From: Protopterus annectens
Taxonomy: Eukaryota > Chordata > Ceratodontiformes > Protopteridae
Length of the DNA stretch: 64,000 nucleotides
Direction of reading: 5' to 3'
Assembly: GCF_019279795.1 (NCBI RefSeq)
Contig: NC_056739.1
Span: forward strand, 11,524,968-11,588,967
Of the stretch, positions 18,451-30,599 are shown piece by piece. The position numbers were made by a program, and so were the translations under genes. Position 1 is the stretch's first letter. Every line of letters begins with the position of its first letter. The notes beneath the pieces are model-generated. The model was not told the DNA's origin. It made no database searches and saw only the letters and a list, made by a program, of their open reading frames with translations.

Positions 18451-21400
18451 GTGTATGGTTACTTGTGTTTTTTTTTTTTGGAAGACTTTACATAGTCTTT
18501 GTGAAATTAAAGGGAGGTCTCTGAAGCCATTATGGACATTTGAGATGGCAGCCAGAATGACTTTAACTGTAGAGGCAGAAGCTCCTTTAGCAAACAGGAT
18601 GGCCAGAAATTCTAAATTATTTTTCCGAGGAGCCAAAAAAGGGTTGAGACCATTATCACAAGCCCAGATTGAAAATATCTTCCACTTACTAAGGTAGAAC
18701 TTCCCACTGGATGGTTTATGTGATCCCAGCAAAAGTTTTCACACCAGGAATGATATATCATTATGCGTGGCAACTATAAGAATCAGAGGAACCAAACAGA
18801 TAGCTTGAGACTTTAAAGATTGGGATGCATGAGTCCCTGAGAGTGAGACAGTAGGTCTGGAACTGGGTCCAGAATTCATGGACAGTGAAGTAGATGAGGC
18901 TTTAGGAAGGGAAACCAAATTTGTTGTGACCTGTAGGGTGCAATGAGGATCACTTTGCTTCTCAACCTGGCTGCTTTCTTGAGAAGAAGTGTGATCAGAC
19001 GGAAAGGATGGAAGGCATAGAGGAGATCCAGGAGCCAATCGAGGAGAATATCATCTCTCGGGGAGTCCCCATGAGGGGGGATTAGGACAAAGTAGCTTCT
19101 GCACTTGTTTTGGGGTGATGCAAAAATGTTGCAGCAAGGCTGGCCCCAGCGACAAAAGAACCTCTTTAGTTATATTGGGATTGAGAGACCACTCATGAGG
19201 CAGTAGAATACATCTGCTTAGTTTGTCCGCTACCACGTTCGAACCCCCAGGGATGTGCATTGCTGTCATAAAGCGGTTGGAGACAATGGCACATTGCCAC
19301 ACTCTGAGGACATCGTGACACAGGGGGCAGGATTTGGTTCCTCCTTGTTTGTTGATGTACCAGACTACAGATGTGTTATCTGACTGGATTGCAATCATTC
19401 CTTGAGGAAGGACAGATTAAAATGCTTGCAATGCTAACAGCACTGCTCTCAACTCCAGGATATTGATATGCAGATTGGCCTCTGTCAGAGACCAAGTGCC
19501 TTGAATTGTCTTTCCCAGATAATGCAACCCCTACCCCATCCAGGAGGCATCTGTGGTCACTATGACCTTGGGTTCAGGAGGGACAAAGGGGCAGCCCAAA
19601 ATAATTTCTTCAGATTCCATCCACCAGGATAGGTCCTTTTTGCAGCGACTGGTGATAAAAATGGGGTAGTTCATTGGATGGGTTAGAATAGACCACTGAC
19701 TCGCAAGAAGCCATTGCAGTAACCTCATGTGGAATCTCGCTAGTGGGACCAGAGTGATAGCTGCTGCCATGGACCCCAATGTCTGAAGCACCAGTAAGGC
19801 TGGTACTTTGTTTATGCACAGAATAGAATGTACTTGGGATTTTGTCTCCTTTAATCTGTGAATGGGGAGGTAGGCTACACATGAGAGGGTGTTTAAACAA
19901 GCTCCTATGAATTCCATATCCTGAGAGGGATTCAGTTGAGACTTTGTATGACTGACTGTGATGCCAAGACGCAGTAACAATTGTAGGGTGAATTCTGTTG
20001 TCTGAAGCAGTCAATGTCTGGTGGAAGCAGTGATGAGCCAGGTGTCTAGATATGGAAACACCCAAAATCCATGCAGTCTCAAGTGAGCTATTACTGCTGC
20101 CATATACTAGGTGAACACCATAGGGGCTGTGGTGAGACCAAAGGGCAGCACTCTGAATTGAAAGTGACTGGCACTTATCCGAAAGCGGAGAAATCTTCTT
20201 GAGCGTTCATCTATCTTTATGTGGTAATACACATCTTGAAGGTCTATCTAGCACATCCAATCATTTTCCTCTAGAAAGGGAAGTATAGACTGAACCGTGA
20301 CCTTCCAGAATTTGGACAGTTGAACAAATTTGTTTAGAAGGCTGAGATCCAGATTTGGTCTCCAGTACCCTGTCTTTTTTGGCACTAAAAAGAACCTTGA
20401 GTAAAATCCGGATCCTATCTGGTCTTGTGGGACTTCTTGGATGACTCTTTTTTTTCCTAGCAGCTTTTGTATTTATAAGGCTGCTTGGTCCCTCTGACTG
20501 GGTGGAACATTGAGGAGTCTTGATCAATTTCTTGGATAAACAGTGAAAGGAATAAGGTAACCTCTGGTAATAATTTTCAGCACCCAGGCATCGAAGGTTA
20601 TTTGTTAGGTGCAAAGAAAATCTTCCCCTGACTGCTTCCACAGGTAAGCAATCAGGCCCCCTTTCAGGAGGGCTGATAGGCTTGGCCAGAAAAGGAATCT
20701 CTGGAACCCTGAATCTGTGGGCCACTCCTGCTTCTAGGACAGCATCTGCCCAAGGGGAGTCTCCACCACATGTGCCTGGAAAGTCCTCTGGGACCTTTTG
20801 AACCACATCTTCCCACTCCTCTGATTCCTAGAACTGGATAATTGGGGAGCAGAAAAACATATGTTCAATGCAGACAGGGTCTTTCCATCTTTCTCACACC
20901 TGGCTAGAGTTTCTTTGACTTTGGGGCCGAACAAAGAAGATCCATCAAAAGGAGCATTGACAAAGGAAGACTTGAATGGCTCCACAAACTCAGACAGGTG
21001 CACCCAGGCATGTCGTTGAATTGCAACACCTGCACTGGCTGACCTAGTCACCCCTTCAGCTGCATGTGCAATAAGCCTCATGGAAGAATTAGAAATAGAT
21101 TCTAGGGTAGCTAACTGGGAGGCCACATTTTCTTGGACCCCACCAGATACAGCTCCTGCTAGGGTATCCAATAGCTCCTTGATCAGATCCATCTGGTGCC
21201 TAGTGAAATGTGACATGAAATTCAAGGACCTAAGGGTGAAGGCCGATCACGCATAAACCCACTTTCCAAATCTGTCCATCGCCCTAGACTCCCAGTTAGG
21301 GGGATGAACAGAAAAACTCTCCTCAGCTAGTTCCTTTTTAGCAGCTGCCACCGCCACCATGGCATCTAGTGCTAAATCCTTTCACTCAGTGCTGGTGATT

Positions 21401-23566
21401 CTCAGCAGCAGAGAGTATTTGATCTGGTATCCGGGGAATTGGTTCTATGGAATCAGGAGCCTTCCAAGCCTGCTGAGTGATCAACTTAATGAGAATGTAA
21501 ATGGGAGGAGTCACCCAGGAAGTAGATAGGCGAGCTCTGAAGGCTTGCAAGTACACAGACTCCTTAGGGTAGGGTCTTTGGGCTACCAGTTACCCCTCTG
21601 TTTAAGGATCTGTAGAATGTCTCCAAAGAAGACATCTTCTGGGGATGACCGGTGGGAACCCTTGCCATTATCAAAATCCTTGTCCTCTGTGACAGACTCT
21701 TCAGGGGAGTTCAGGTGTTTCCTCTTACACAGCTTCTTCCGAGGGGGCTCTTCAGTGGGAATATCTGGAGAGGACTCAGAAGAGGGGTTATCCTTAGTCT
21801 GAATCTCTTGCATCCTTTGAGCTCACTGTCTGGGCACTGACGTTGTTGGAAGCACCAGGTAAGCAGGGGTCATGGAGTGAGACTCCAGTAAAACAGCAGC
21901 CACCTGGGAACCTGCAGTGGCCAAAGCCCACTCCATAGCCTGAAAGGCAGGCCCCACTGATGAGGGATAGGGGCCCAGAACCAGGACAAACTCAGAACCG
22001 GGGTCACACCCACCCCAAGAGACACACCTCTAAAGCTGGAGCCAAGAAAAGACCCCCACCTGTCATAGTTCAAAGAGGTAAGGATGACTCCAAATAAAAA
22101 ATAGGAGTCGATTCAACCCCCCCCTGGACCCAACAGCAGAGGCATGATCCTGCTGGTTTCAAAGGTACTAAGGGAGTCAGAGCCGTGCCCAGAACTAAAC
22201 ACAAGGATGTTGTCAATGCCAGGGCCATAGGAACCTGCGTGGTCAGAGTCGAAAACTCTAATGCCTCCGGGAAGGTCAGAGGAAGAATATATGTTGGAGC
22301 GCTGGGGGAATACTCCCCTGCTCCAGGTGGGAGAGGGGCTGAGAAGAAGGAGGAAGACCCCTAGCTATCAGTAGCTGATCCACTAACCTCACTATGTCTA
22401 CTTCAGAAAGACTCCTGGAGGAGTAAACAGACAGTCCAGAGGGAGATTCTGGCCTTTCTATAAATGGGCTAGGAAGTTGATCCAGGAAGGGGTCAACAGA
22501 CGGGGAATATCTTGTCCTGGATGCACAGAAAGTTTCAGTCTTTGGCACCAAAGTAGATGGTATAACCTGCAGAGCAGCAGGAGATGTCAGCACCGATATG
22601 GAAACTAAGGAAGCTGGTGTCGATGCCAGCATCTTTACCAGTACTGTAGCCACTGCTGATGGCACCAAAGTAGTTGGTGCTGAAGAATCAGTCCATTCTG
22701 TGAGTTTCAGAACCTCTGGTTTTGGTTCCGAAGAGGAACCAACAGATGGGTACTTATGTTTCTTAGATGTTGGTGCCAATGGAGACACTGGCACCAAACA
22801 ACTGCCTTTAGAACCAGCGGCCTGAAAGGACTTATCGGCCTTGGCCAAAGCTTCTTCAAAGGGGGCTTTAAGAAGCCCTTTAAGTATGAGTTTATTGCAA
22901 TGTTAACCAGGGCCCTAGTACTGAAGCCATGGCAGAAAGAGCACTCTAAATCCAAATGAGGAGCACCCAAACAATAAACACAAGAATTGTGCCTGTCAGA
23001 GTTAGGCATTTTTCTGCCGCACTCTTGGCACTGCTTAAATCTGGTGGTAGTCTTAAACTTTTCTGCCACATTGGAAGAAAGGAAGGCAGAAACCCAGTCA
23101 AAAAAGGTACACCACACACTCACAAGAGAATAAAAAGGGAAAATTGTTTTTACCAAAAATGGTAGAAAGAATTACCAATCGGTAGTGAGGAAAGGGGGGG
23201 GGGGACTACCAACAATGGTAGATGAGAAATACCAACAGATATAGGGTATGACAGGACATGAACCACTTGCACAAAATAGGTGGGTAGAGAATGGCTAAGG
23301 AATATTAAAAGGTAATATCCAAGACAGAAACTAAGATAGAAGATAAATAACTTTAAGAGTTTACTTAGCTGCGAGAAAAGAGCCTGCTGACTGATCTTGC
23401 TATAGGAACGGCAAACGAGATCTGAGGTAATGTAGAGAAGCATTCTGGGTAGACTCTTAGCTCGAGAGGTTTTTGGCTGGTGCAAGCTGTATAACAGCCA
23501 AACTGGTTCCGAGGATCAGAACCGTAACCCAACTGTCAAGAACAGATGAAGACTGACAACATCAGA

Positions 23567-24400
23567 TTAATCATTTTCCACAAAAACTCCACTGTCTCCA
23601 ATTTTTAATACTTTGCCTTTCTGATACAGTTTTGTCAGAATCAACTTCTTTTGCTGGTATGATTGCATCTTTACTAATACAGGTCTTGGCTGGTTTCTTA
23701 TGGCAAGGTTTGGAGCACATACACAATGTGCCCTTTCAATTAACACATCCAGTTGTAGAATACCAGTCCAGTTGCTTATTTGTACTTCATAAAATTAATA
23801 CAGTCTGTTCCTTCCAGTATTTCTGATAAATCAGAAAATGCCAGGTTTTCTCTGAGTACTCTGTTTTCTAACTCTACCATTTTTGAAACATCTTAACTTG
23901 AGCAGTCTCATACTTAGCCAGCCTTTTCTTTATTTCAGTCTCTGATTTTTACAGTTTTTTCAGTTCATCTGAATAACTGTTTGAAGTTTCTTCCATTTTT
24001 TTCAGCCTTTTGTTATTTGAGATGATATACTCTTTCAGTGTTGTGTTTATTTTAATTGGCTCTGAGCACATCTGATTTAATTTTTCCTAAAAATTACTGG
24101 AATAATTTCTTGTACAAAGTTGGAATTGAAGTGCCTTTTTCTGAACAGCTGCAGGATTCTTCATAGTCAGTGTTTTCTCTTCATCTTTTCTAGCTGATTT
24201 CTTTCAGGCTTGCTATGTTTCTTATTTGCTGGAATCCAGGCAGTGTACTTACTAGCCAGTAACTGAATTTTACTAAAACTGGCAGAATTACTAGCCCTTA
24301 TCTCTCAGTTTCTTTTTTAACACTTGGAGAGCTGAACTTAATGATGATGATCAGGGTGTAGCCATCTTGGAAGTAACAGGAAATGCTGCTTTTAGTAAAA
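23567..24400 (-). mobile_element. L1-clade LINE ORF1, N-terminal and RRM fragment
   Basis: Minus-strand sequence with the L1 ORF1 plan. A CCAAGATGGC start context lies at 24361-24370, followed by a Lys/Glu-rich helical region resembling the ORF1p coiled coil (EIKKRLAKYETAQVKM, then ELENRVLRENLAF). Then comes the RRM-like part with the signatures VLIERAHCVCAPN and RNQPRPVLVKMQSYQQKKL, ending KGKVLKIGDSGVFVE. These correspond to the family's R.NN(LR), (L)IERAHR and RPR.I.VK motifs. Several stops and frame changes show it is a remnant. It ends exactly at the right end of element H and appears to continue at 10008 beyond the G/H pair. Confidence 0.72.
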
Positions 24401-24676
24401 AACAGATACATTGATGCTTTTTTTTCTTAAAACAGCAATAATTTCCAAGTGGAGGGGTTCCACAATGGGGACTAATCTACCAGAAACTAAGCTCTTAGCT
24501 GATTGCTCATTCTGAGAAGCCCAAAGAGATGCTTTTTCTCAAGACAGCAAGAAAATAATGAAGACAGTTTCACTCTGATTGCTGATTTCCTTCCTGGGGA
24601 TCAGTCAGCAGTCAGAGTGAAGGAGTGGGAATTTTTTTTTAAGCTGGCCAGTTGTTGTTTCCTAGGTAGGAAAATA
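24401..24676. other. probable L1 5' untranslated sequence or spacer
   Basis: About 280 bp between the L1 ORF1 start context and element C. There is no open frame. Its position fits 5' leader of the minus-strand L1 remnant, but it has no diagnostic motif. Confidence 0.35.
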
Positions 24677-24860
24677 GAAGTTATGTCCTTACCATAACAT
24701 TCCATGTGGAGTGTCCATTTCGCCTTTGTTCTTACAACTGGGTTCGGAGCCGATCCTCGGCTCCGTGTCGGCCGCTTGGCAAAGCTCTGCATCGAGAAGA
24801 AGCTCGAGTCCAACCTATCTCCCACAATCCCCCTCTGCCTTTACCTCAGATCTAGTTTGC
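24677..24860. repeat. left ITR of element C
   Basis: Inverted repeat partner of about 30600-30779. It contains the hairpin CGGAGCCGATCCTCGGCTCCG region at 24745-24765. Its outermost 58 bp is also repeated, inverted, as the first half of the ICR. Confidence 0.92.
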
Positions 24861-25015
24861 AAGCAAACCAGAAGTCAACGGAAGAGAATATAACACATTC
24901 ATGCAAAAACATAGCTGAAACACAGCCACAACAACTGAACAAAGGCAGAAGCGGGAGAACCGAACCAGACACCTAAACTGGACGTTCTTCCTGAGGGTGG
25001 GAGGGTGGGAATGTA

Positions 25016-25118
25016 AGAACAAAGGCGAGATGAACACTCCACATGGAACGTTATGGTAAGGACATAACTTCTATATGTGAGAGTGTTCAATCTCGCCGTT
25101 TGTTCTTACACCTGGGTA
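25016..25118. repeat. internal complementary region of element C
   Basis: The first half (25016-25072) is the inverted copy of the left outer end. The second half (25073-25118) is the inverted copy of the right outer end. The joint reads GGACATAACTTCTATATGTG. This matches the DIRS1 model, in which the ICR templates joining of the two ends into a circle. Confidence 0.92.
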
Positions 25119-25147
25119 GCGTCCCTAGCTCCATGTTCCTGAGGAAC

Positions 25148-27988
25148 TCACGGGAGAACGCTCCTGAGCACAGTGGAACCAAAGGTTGCCCTGTCCCTGG
25201 AAATCCTATCTACTTTGTAATGAGTAATGAATGTATGTGGTTTAGACCAAGTGGCAGCCGCACAAATAGTGTCCAACGGTAGGCGGGCTGCATGAGCCAG
25301 GGATGTAGATATTGATCTTGTAGAATGCCCTTTCGGCTTGACAGGTAAATTCTGCTCAGATGCAGTATAAACAAAAATAATACAATCGGAAAGCCATTTG
25401 GAAAGGGTTTGTTTCGTAACTGCCATGCCCTTTCTGCTGTCTGCAAAGGCTATAAAGAGCTGGTCTGTTTTTCTGTGATCCTTTGTTCTATCCAAGTAAA
25501 ACCTGAGTTGTCTATGAACATCTAACTTGTGTAACATATATTCCAACTTATTGGAATGGTTCTTGAAAAAAGTGGGGAGCTCAATGGACTGATTAATATT
25601 ATTAACGGAGCAAACTTTGGGAAGAAAGGATGGATTAGTGCGAAGAGATACTCTATCAGGGTGAAAGATCAAATATGGGTGTTTAACGGAAAGAGCTTGA
25701 AGTTCCGATACCCGTCTGGCCGATGTGATAGCTACCAGAAAAAGGGTTTTCCATGACAAAAACTTCAAAGAACAGGAAGAGGCTGGTTCAAAGGGCGGTA
25801 GCATTAGCTGTGATAATAGAAGGTCCAAATTCCAAGGTGATGTAGGAATTCTAACTGGTGGCCTAATATGGAAAGATCCTTTTATAAAGGCCTTACAAAG
25901 TCTATGAGCCATAATAGGAGCCCCATTTTCTCCCACATGAAAGTTTGAAATGGCAGCCAATTGCACTCTCAAAGTGGCAGGAGAAGCTCCTTGGTGGAAT
26001 AGTTCGGCTAAAAACTCCAAGACTCTGTTAAGAGGGGCTATTACGGGATCCAATTGTTGTGTAGTTGCCCAGTGTACAAAACGCTTCCATTTACTAGTGT
26101 AAATCTTTGTAGTGGAAGCTTTATGAGAAGCCACCAGAATATTTTGAACTGCACGGGAAAGAAGATCAGACCTGGCTAAGAAGGGAAGCGGAGCAGCCAA
26201 GCTGCTAGTCTGAGGGAGAGTAGCGACGGGTGGGGAGCCCCTGACGAGTGGGTCAGCAGATCCGGCTCCGGGTCCAGGATCCAGGGTTCCCGAATTCGGT
26301 GTGCTAGAAGAAAGGGAAACCAAATTTGACGAGGCCAGAATGGGGCAATGAGGATTATTGTCCTTTGCAGGTTGTTGGCTTTCTGTAGAAATTTTGCAAT
26401 CAGGGGAATAGGAGGAAAAGCGTACAGGAGACCCGGGGGGCCAGTCGTGAACCAGAGCGTCCCTGGGGACTTCCCCTGGAGGGGGTAATAGGGCAAAATA
26501 GCTTCTGCATTTGGCATTCATTGGAGACGCAAACAGATCGCAGCAAGGCTGGCCCCACTTGCGAAAAATTTCCTTCGCAATTGATTGTTTGAGGGACCAC
26601 TCATGAGGTAACAGGATGGCTCTGCTCAACCTGTCCGCTATGATGTTGGATAACCCCGGGATGTGCGTTGCTATCAGAAAGCGACCCGTGGACTCTGCCC
26701 ATTGCCAGATTCTCATGGCCTCTCTGCATAGTTGATAAGATTTGGTTCCCCCTTGTTTGTTTATGTACCAGACTACGGACATGTTGTCCGACTGAACTGC
26801 AATGGTCCCTAGAGGAAGAAGGGGAGAAAAGTGTTGCAACGCTAGAAACACTGCCCTCATCTCTAGAACATTGATGTGCAGATTGTACTCCAATTTGGTC
26901 CATTCGCCTTGGACTGTCTGTCCCTGAAAGATGCCCCCCCACCCTATCAGGGAAGCGTCCGTGGTCACCGTAGCTGTCGTGGGTAGCACAAATGGTCTTC
27001 CGCTGGAGAGATTGCAAGTCTGAAGCCACCAAGACAGGTGCGATTTGCAGATGTTCGTGATGTGAATTTCGTGTGTCAGGGGTAACTGTTGGAACGACCA
27101 TTGTGCAAACAGTAGCCATTGAAGAACTCTCATGTGCAGTCTTCCCAAGGGTATCGCAATGAGGGAAGCTGCCATGAGACCCAAAACCTTCAGAACCAGT
27201 TTTGCTGGGGATTTTTTGGAAAATAGGAGAAGAGATATATGGTTTTGTAGGGAGGCTATTCTTTCTGGAGGAAGCCTTAGGATTAAGCAACACGTATCCA
27301 ATTCTGCTCCTATGAATGAGATATGCTGTGATGGCTGTAATAAAGATTTTTCGAAATTTACGGAAATTCCGAGATGAACACAGAGTTGTAGTGGGTAATC
27401 CCTGGCCTGAATCAGTCGACGCTCGGTGGTGGCAGAAAGGAGCCAGTCGTCCAGATACGGAAACACCTGGAATCCCAGGCGTCTCAAGTGAGACGCTACT
27501 ACTGCCATACATTTGGTGAAAACCCTGGGGGCTGAGGTCAGACCATAGGGCAGGGCTCGAAACTGAAAGTGACTGGCTCCCAGCCGGAAGCGCAAGTGAT
27601 CCCTGGACGCCCTGGCCATTTTGATGTGGTAGTACGCGTCCTTTAGATCTATTGAGCACATCCAGTCATCCTTCTGTAAGAATGGAAGGATCGATTGAAG
27701 CGTGACCATCCGGAACTTTTCTTTCTTGATGAAGGTATTGAGTTTGCTTAGGTCCAGAATTGGCCTCCAGTCCCCTGTCTTTTTTGGAACTAAAAAGAAC
27801 CTTGAGTAAGTTCCGAATCTCTTTGGTCCGCTGGGACTGGTTGGATGACTCTTTTTTCTAGCAGCTTTGAAATTTCTATAGCTGCAGGGCCTCGCAGATG
27901 GGGCGGTACATCTGGGAGTCTTTTCTGTGGAAATGGGGGCAATAGGAAAGGAATTCTGTAACCTCTGGTAACAATGCTTTTTACCCAA
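25148..27988 (-). CDS. element C: RT, RNase H and tyrosine recombinase frame
   Basis: A 946-residue frame. RT covers about residues 58-235: FLVPKKTGDWRPILDLSKLN, then the catalytic box YLDDWLL at 178-184. RNase H covers about 340-460, with TTDAS at 342-346, the acidic E in HINVLEMRA near 376, SDNMSVVWYINKQGG at 400-414 and IPG..N..AD at 443-452. A segment near 475-560 begins WGQPCCDLFASP and resembles the Dam-like methyltransferase of DIRS elements. The YR covers about 610-946 with SARRVSELQAL at 756-766, HSTRS at 888-892 and THTFITHY ending at Tyr 923, the expected R-H-R-Y order. The frame overlaps gag by about 200 nt, so its expression probably depends on read-through or re-initiation, as in the family. 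It belongs to a fossil mobile element and is not a host gene. Confidence 0.9.
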   Translation of the reverse strand: MGKKHCYQRLQNSFPIAPISTEKTPRCTAPSARPCSYRNFKAARKKSHPTSPSGPKRFGTYSRFFLVPKKTGDWRPILDLSKLNTFIKKEKFRMVTLQSILPFLQKDDWMCSIDLKDAYYHIKMARASRDHLRFRLGASHFQFRALPYGLTSAPRVFTKCMAVVASHLRRLGFQVFPYLDDWLLSATTERRLIQARDYPLQLCVHLGISVNFEKSLLQPSQHISFIGAELDTCCLILRLPPERIASLQNHISLLLFSKKSPAKLVLKVLGLMAASLIAIPLGRLHMRVLQWLLFAQWSFQQLPLTHEIHITNICKSHLSWWLQTCNLSSGRPFVLPTTATVTTDASLIGWGGIFQGQTVQGEWTKLEYNLHINVLEMRAVFLALQHFSPLLPLGTIAVQSDNMSVVWYINKQGGTKSYQLCREAMRIWQWAESTGRFLIATHIPGLSNIIADRLSRAILLPHEWSLKQSIAKEIFRKWGQPCCDLFASPMNAKCRSYFALLPPPGEVPRDALVHDWPPGSPVRFSSYSPDCKISTESQQPAKDNNPHCPILASSNLVSLSSSTPNSGTLDPGPGAGSADPLVRGSPPVATLPQTSSLAAPLPFLARSDLLSRAVQNILVASHKASTTKIYTSKWKRFVHWATTQQLDPVIAPLNRVLEFLAELFHQGASPATLRVQLAAISNFHVGENGAPIMAHRLCKAFIKGSFHIRPPVRIPTSPWNLDLLLSQLMLPPFEPASSCSLKFLSWKTLFLVAITSARRVSELQALSVKHPYLIFHPDRVSLRTNPSFLPKVCSVNNINQSIELPTFFKNHSNKLEYMLHKLDVHRQLRFYLDRTKDHRKTDQLFIAFADSRKGMAVTKQTLSKWLSDCIIFVYTASEQNLPVKPKGHSTRSISTSLAHAARLPLDTICAAATWSKPHTFITHYKVDRISRDRATFGSTVLRSVLP

Positions 27989-30279
27989 TTGTCTGATGTA
28001 AGACTTTGCCAGGCCTGAGGGTATAAAGCTAAGCGACCCCCGACTGCCTCCAGAGCAGGACAGTCGGGCCTCCTCTCAGGAGTGCTGGAAAGGTTTCCCA
28101 GGGAGTGTATCCCTGTCACCTTGGTTTTGCGGACCCCCTCTGCCGCCAGGGCGACGTCTTCCACCTCTGCCCCCCCTCTGCCTCTAGAGGGGGCATCACC
28201 CTGTGTGCCTGGAAAAGAGCCTTGGGGTTTTCGAAACCACATTTTTCCACCACGTTGCCCTTTGGGGTACGGTCTGGATGGGATGGAAAAACGGACTCCG
28301 ACAGCAGACAGAGTCTTTCCCTCTTGCTCACACCGCGTAAGGGTCTCCTTTACTTTTGGGCCAAAGAGAGTGGCACCATCAAATGGGGCGTTAGTAAAGG
28401 AAGACTTGAAGGCTTCCGCAAAGGAACATAAGCGCATCCAGGATTGTCTACGAAGAGCAATCGCTGAAGCCGCAGCCCTACTCGATCCTTCGGCTGCGTA
28501 TGAGATCAGCCTCATGGGCGAGTTCGCAATAGATGTAAGGGTATTGAGTTGTGCTGTAACTTTCTCCGAGACAGCAGCATCTGTAGTACCCTGGAGGGTA
28601 TCTCCCAACTCTTTGATTAGATCCCTCTGTAACCGTGTGAAATGGGTCAAATAGTTCAGGGATCGCATGGAAAAAGCCGCTGAACTAAAAATGCGCTTCC
28701 CATACCTGTCCATAGTCCTAGAATCTCTGTTAGGCGAATGGACAGATGAGGAAGATTCAGACATCTCCTTTTTCGTGGCCGCTGCCACCACCATAGCGTC
28801 CACTGGAACTCCCTTTGTGAGATAAGCCTTGTCTTGTGGGGCAGTAATATATTTATTAGGCTTTCTAGGGACTGGCTCCACCGTGTCAGGTGTCTCCCAT
28901 GCCCTTCGAGCAATCAATTCCATCAACTCATCGAAGGGCGGAGTGACCCAGGAGGAGGAAGGGCGAGCACCAAATGCCTTCAGCAAGACTGACTCATCCT
29001 CAGAAGGGGGTAGGGCTTGCCAATCACCTCTCTGTTTTAGGATCTCCAGGATGTCAGAAAAGGAGACATCCTCTGAGGGTGATTTTGGGGACCCTTCTGA
29101 CTCATCTAAGTCAGTGTCCGATGTCAAGGATTCTTGTGGAGAATCCAAGTGTCTCCTCTTACACAATCTTTTCCTCGGAACTTCTTCGGGGGGAGCATCC
29201 GATGAAGCCTCCGAGGAAGAGGGGGAATCCTCTGGGGGTGGCTGAGACACTGGTGCTCGACGCTTAGATGTAGCCGTGGGTGCAGAGGAGGATAACGGAC
29301 CCTTATGGGAAGGAGAAGCTGTTTCTGCTGAAGTGGTTGTCTGAGTCGACAACACCTTCCTCATGAGGTCGAAGGCCCCCGGGTCCCGAGTCGAGGTATC
29401 CCTCGGTTCCGAAGAAAACTGAGGAATCCCCGAGACAGGAACCGATGGCATCAACCCCGAGGACGGAGCCGACTCGATCTGAGCCGAGGCTCCGAGAGGG
29501 AGAGTCGGAACCGAAACGTCGGTCCGACTCTCGGTCCCCGATCCAAGGATGGATCTTCGGCTCCGCGACTCCGGTACTGGGTCCGTCGGAGTCGAGGTGA
29601 ACGGTGCCGACCGAGAAAAAGACGGTTCCGGCACTGAGGGCTCCACAATCATCAGATCAGCCTCTCCCGGCTCCGAAGACTGGATAGGCCTCGGAGGAGG
29701 AACAGATGGAGATAAGGGAAGGCCTTCGAGTCTCGACACCAACTGGGAGGAGACAGAGATGAGTTTGGACAAGGCCGTATTCTCCATCAATTTCTGCACC
29801 ACGCGGTCTACATCGGTGTCGGAGAGGGGCCTAGAAGAACGCGTCAAAGGAATCGAAGACGGAGCCGATCTCAAAAGTACAGGAGGAGGAAGCTCCGTCA
29901 CCGGTTCCAAGACTCGAGGCTCGGTAACTGACAAAAGTTCAACACTCGGCCCCGAGGTCTGTGGAACCGGTGAGCGAACTTTAAATGAAGAGCTCGGAGC
30001 CGATGACATGGGCTCCGACGTCTTCGATTCCTTCGAGGATTTAGATGTCTGGTCCGATGCATCCAGAGCCTCTTGGAATGCAGGCTTCAAAAGGCCTCTA
30101 TCCATAAGTTTCCTGCGCCTATCTGTCATGACCCTTCCACTGAAAGAATGACAGATGGAGCAGTCTTCTTGCAGATGGAGAGGGCCAAGACAGTAGACGC
30201 AGGAACTATGATTATCTGTGACAGACATTTTCTGTCCACATTGGCACCGTTTGAAGCCTGATTTAGCTTTTTCAGACAT
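27790..30279 (-). CDS. element C: gag-like protein
   Basis: An 829-residue frame opening at 30279 with a Cys/His cluster in the first 45 residues: CGQKM...H..C..CL....H....C..C. A long Ser/Pro/Glu-rich linker follows (about 80-400), whose DNA is studded with GGAGCCGA/TCGGCTCC motifs. The second half is more ordered and alpha-helical: a conserved VPVDAMVVAAATKKE patch, then DRYGKRIFSSAAFSMRSLNY...RLQRDLIKELGD, AALRRQSWMRL and FTNAPFDGATLFGPKVKETL. The same blocks recur in A, E, G, H, I and F. By position this is the structural Gag of the element; that role is inferred from DIRS organisation. The tail overlaps the RT frame. Confidence 0.85.
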   Translation of the reverse strand: MSEKAKSGFKRCQCGQKMSVTDNHSSCVYCLGPLHLQEDCSICHSFSGRVMTDRRRKLMDRGLLKPAFQEALDASDQTSKSSKESKTSEPMSSAPSSSFKVRSPVPQTSGPSVELLSVTEPRVLEPVTELPPPVLLRSAPSSIPLTRSSRPLSDTDVDRVVQKLMENTALSKLISVSSQLVSRLEGLPLSPSVPPPRPIQSSEPGEADLMIVEPSVPEPSFSRSAPFTSTPTDPVPESRSRRSILGSGTESRTDVSVPTLPLGASAQIESAPSSGLMPSVPVSGIPQFSSEPRDTSTRDPGAFDLMRKVLSTQTTTSAETASPSHKGPLSSSAPTATSKRRAPVSQPPPEDSPSSSEASSDAPPEEVPRKRLCKRRHLDSPQESLTSDTDLDESEGSPKSPSEDVSFSDILEILKQRGDWQALPPSEDESVLLKAFGARPSSSWVTPPFDELMELIARRAWETPDTVEPVPRKPNKYITAPQDKAYLTKGVPVDAMVVAAATKKEMSESSSSVHSPNRDSRTMDRYGKRIFSSAAFSMRSLNYLTHFTRLQRDLIKELGDTLQGTTDAAVSEKVTAQLNTLTSIANSPMRLISYAAEGSSRAAASAIALRRQSWMRLCSFAEAFKSSFTNAPFDGATLFGPKVKETLTRCEQEGKTLSAVGVRFSIPSRPYPKGQRGGKMWFRKPQGSFPGTQGDAPSRGRGGAEVEDVALAAEGVRKTKVTGIHSLGNLSSTPERRPDCPALEAVGGRLALYPQAWQSLTSDNWVKSIVTRGYRIPFLLPPFPQKRLPDVPPHLRGPAAIEISKLLEKRVIQPVPADQRDSELTQGSF

Positions 30280-30493
30280 GTTAACAGTACAGTCAAATCC
30301 AAAAAATTAAACAGTGTAATAGCCAGTAATAATGTCAAATCCAGAAATAAAAGTCAAATCCGGTAGTTAAAGTCAAATCCTGTTAAAGTCAAATCCTGAG
30401 TATAAAGTTAAAGGGTGGGGTAGGCCCCGAGGGAACTAACTTTAAATAAGTATATAAAATTTATATACGTACTCGAGAAACCCTCGACACACT

Positions 30494-30510
30494 ACACACA
30501 CACACACACA
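30494..30510. repeat. short (CA)n tract in the leader of C
   Basis: About eight CA units (TG in the element's sense), 214 nt upstream of the gag start. This is the short-allele counterpart of the expanded tracts in A, E and G. Confidence 0.85.
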
Positions 30511-30599
30511 ACAACTTTAAGTAAGGAAGAAGAGAAAATTTATCCAAAAAAATATTAGATAAAAACAATCTTAGCTTTGAGGTGGTCCGAGCTCATCAA

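Larger units (their letters stand above)
16204..23566 (-). mobile_element. DIRS-like element H, split by a Penelope-like element
   Basis: A DIRS-type fossil on the minus strand. The left ITR starts at about 16204, directly against element G. The ICR is at about 16466-16560, and the right ITR is at about 23385-23566. YR sequence lies at about 16660-17336 and continues at about 18480-18740 on the far side of a Penelope-like insertion (17337-18450). Next come a methyltransferase-like segment (about 18740-19050), RNase H (about 19050-19560), RT (about 19800-20470) and gag (about 20730-23100), whose first coding part has the Cys/His module. The element is broken in many places besides the insertion. 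Confidence 0.88.
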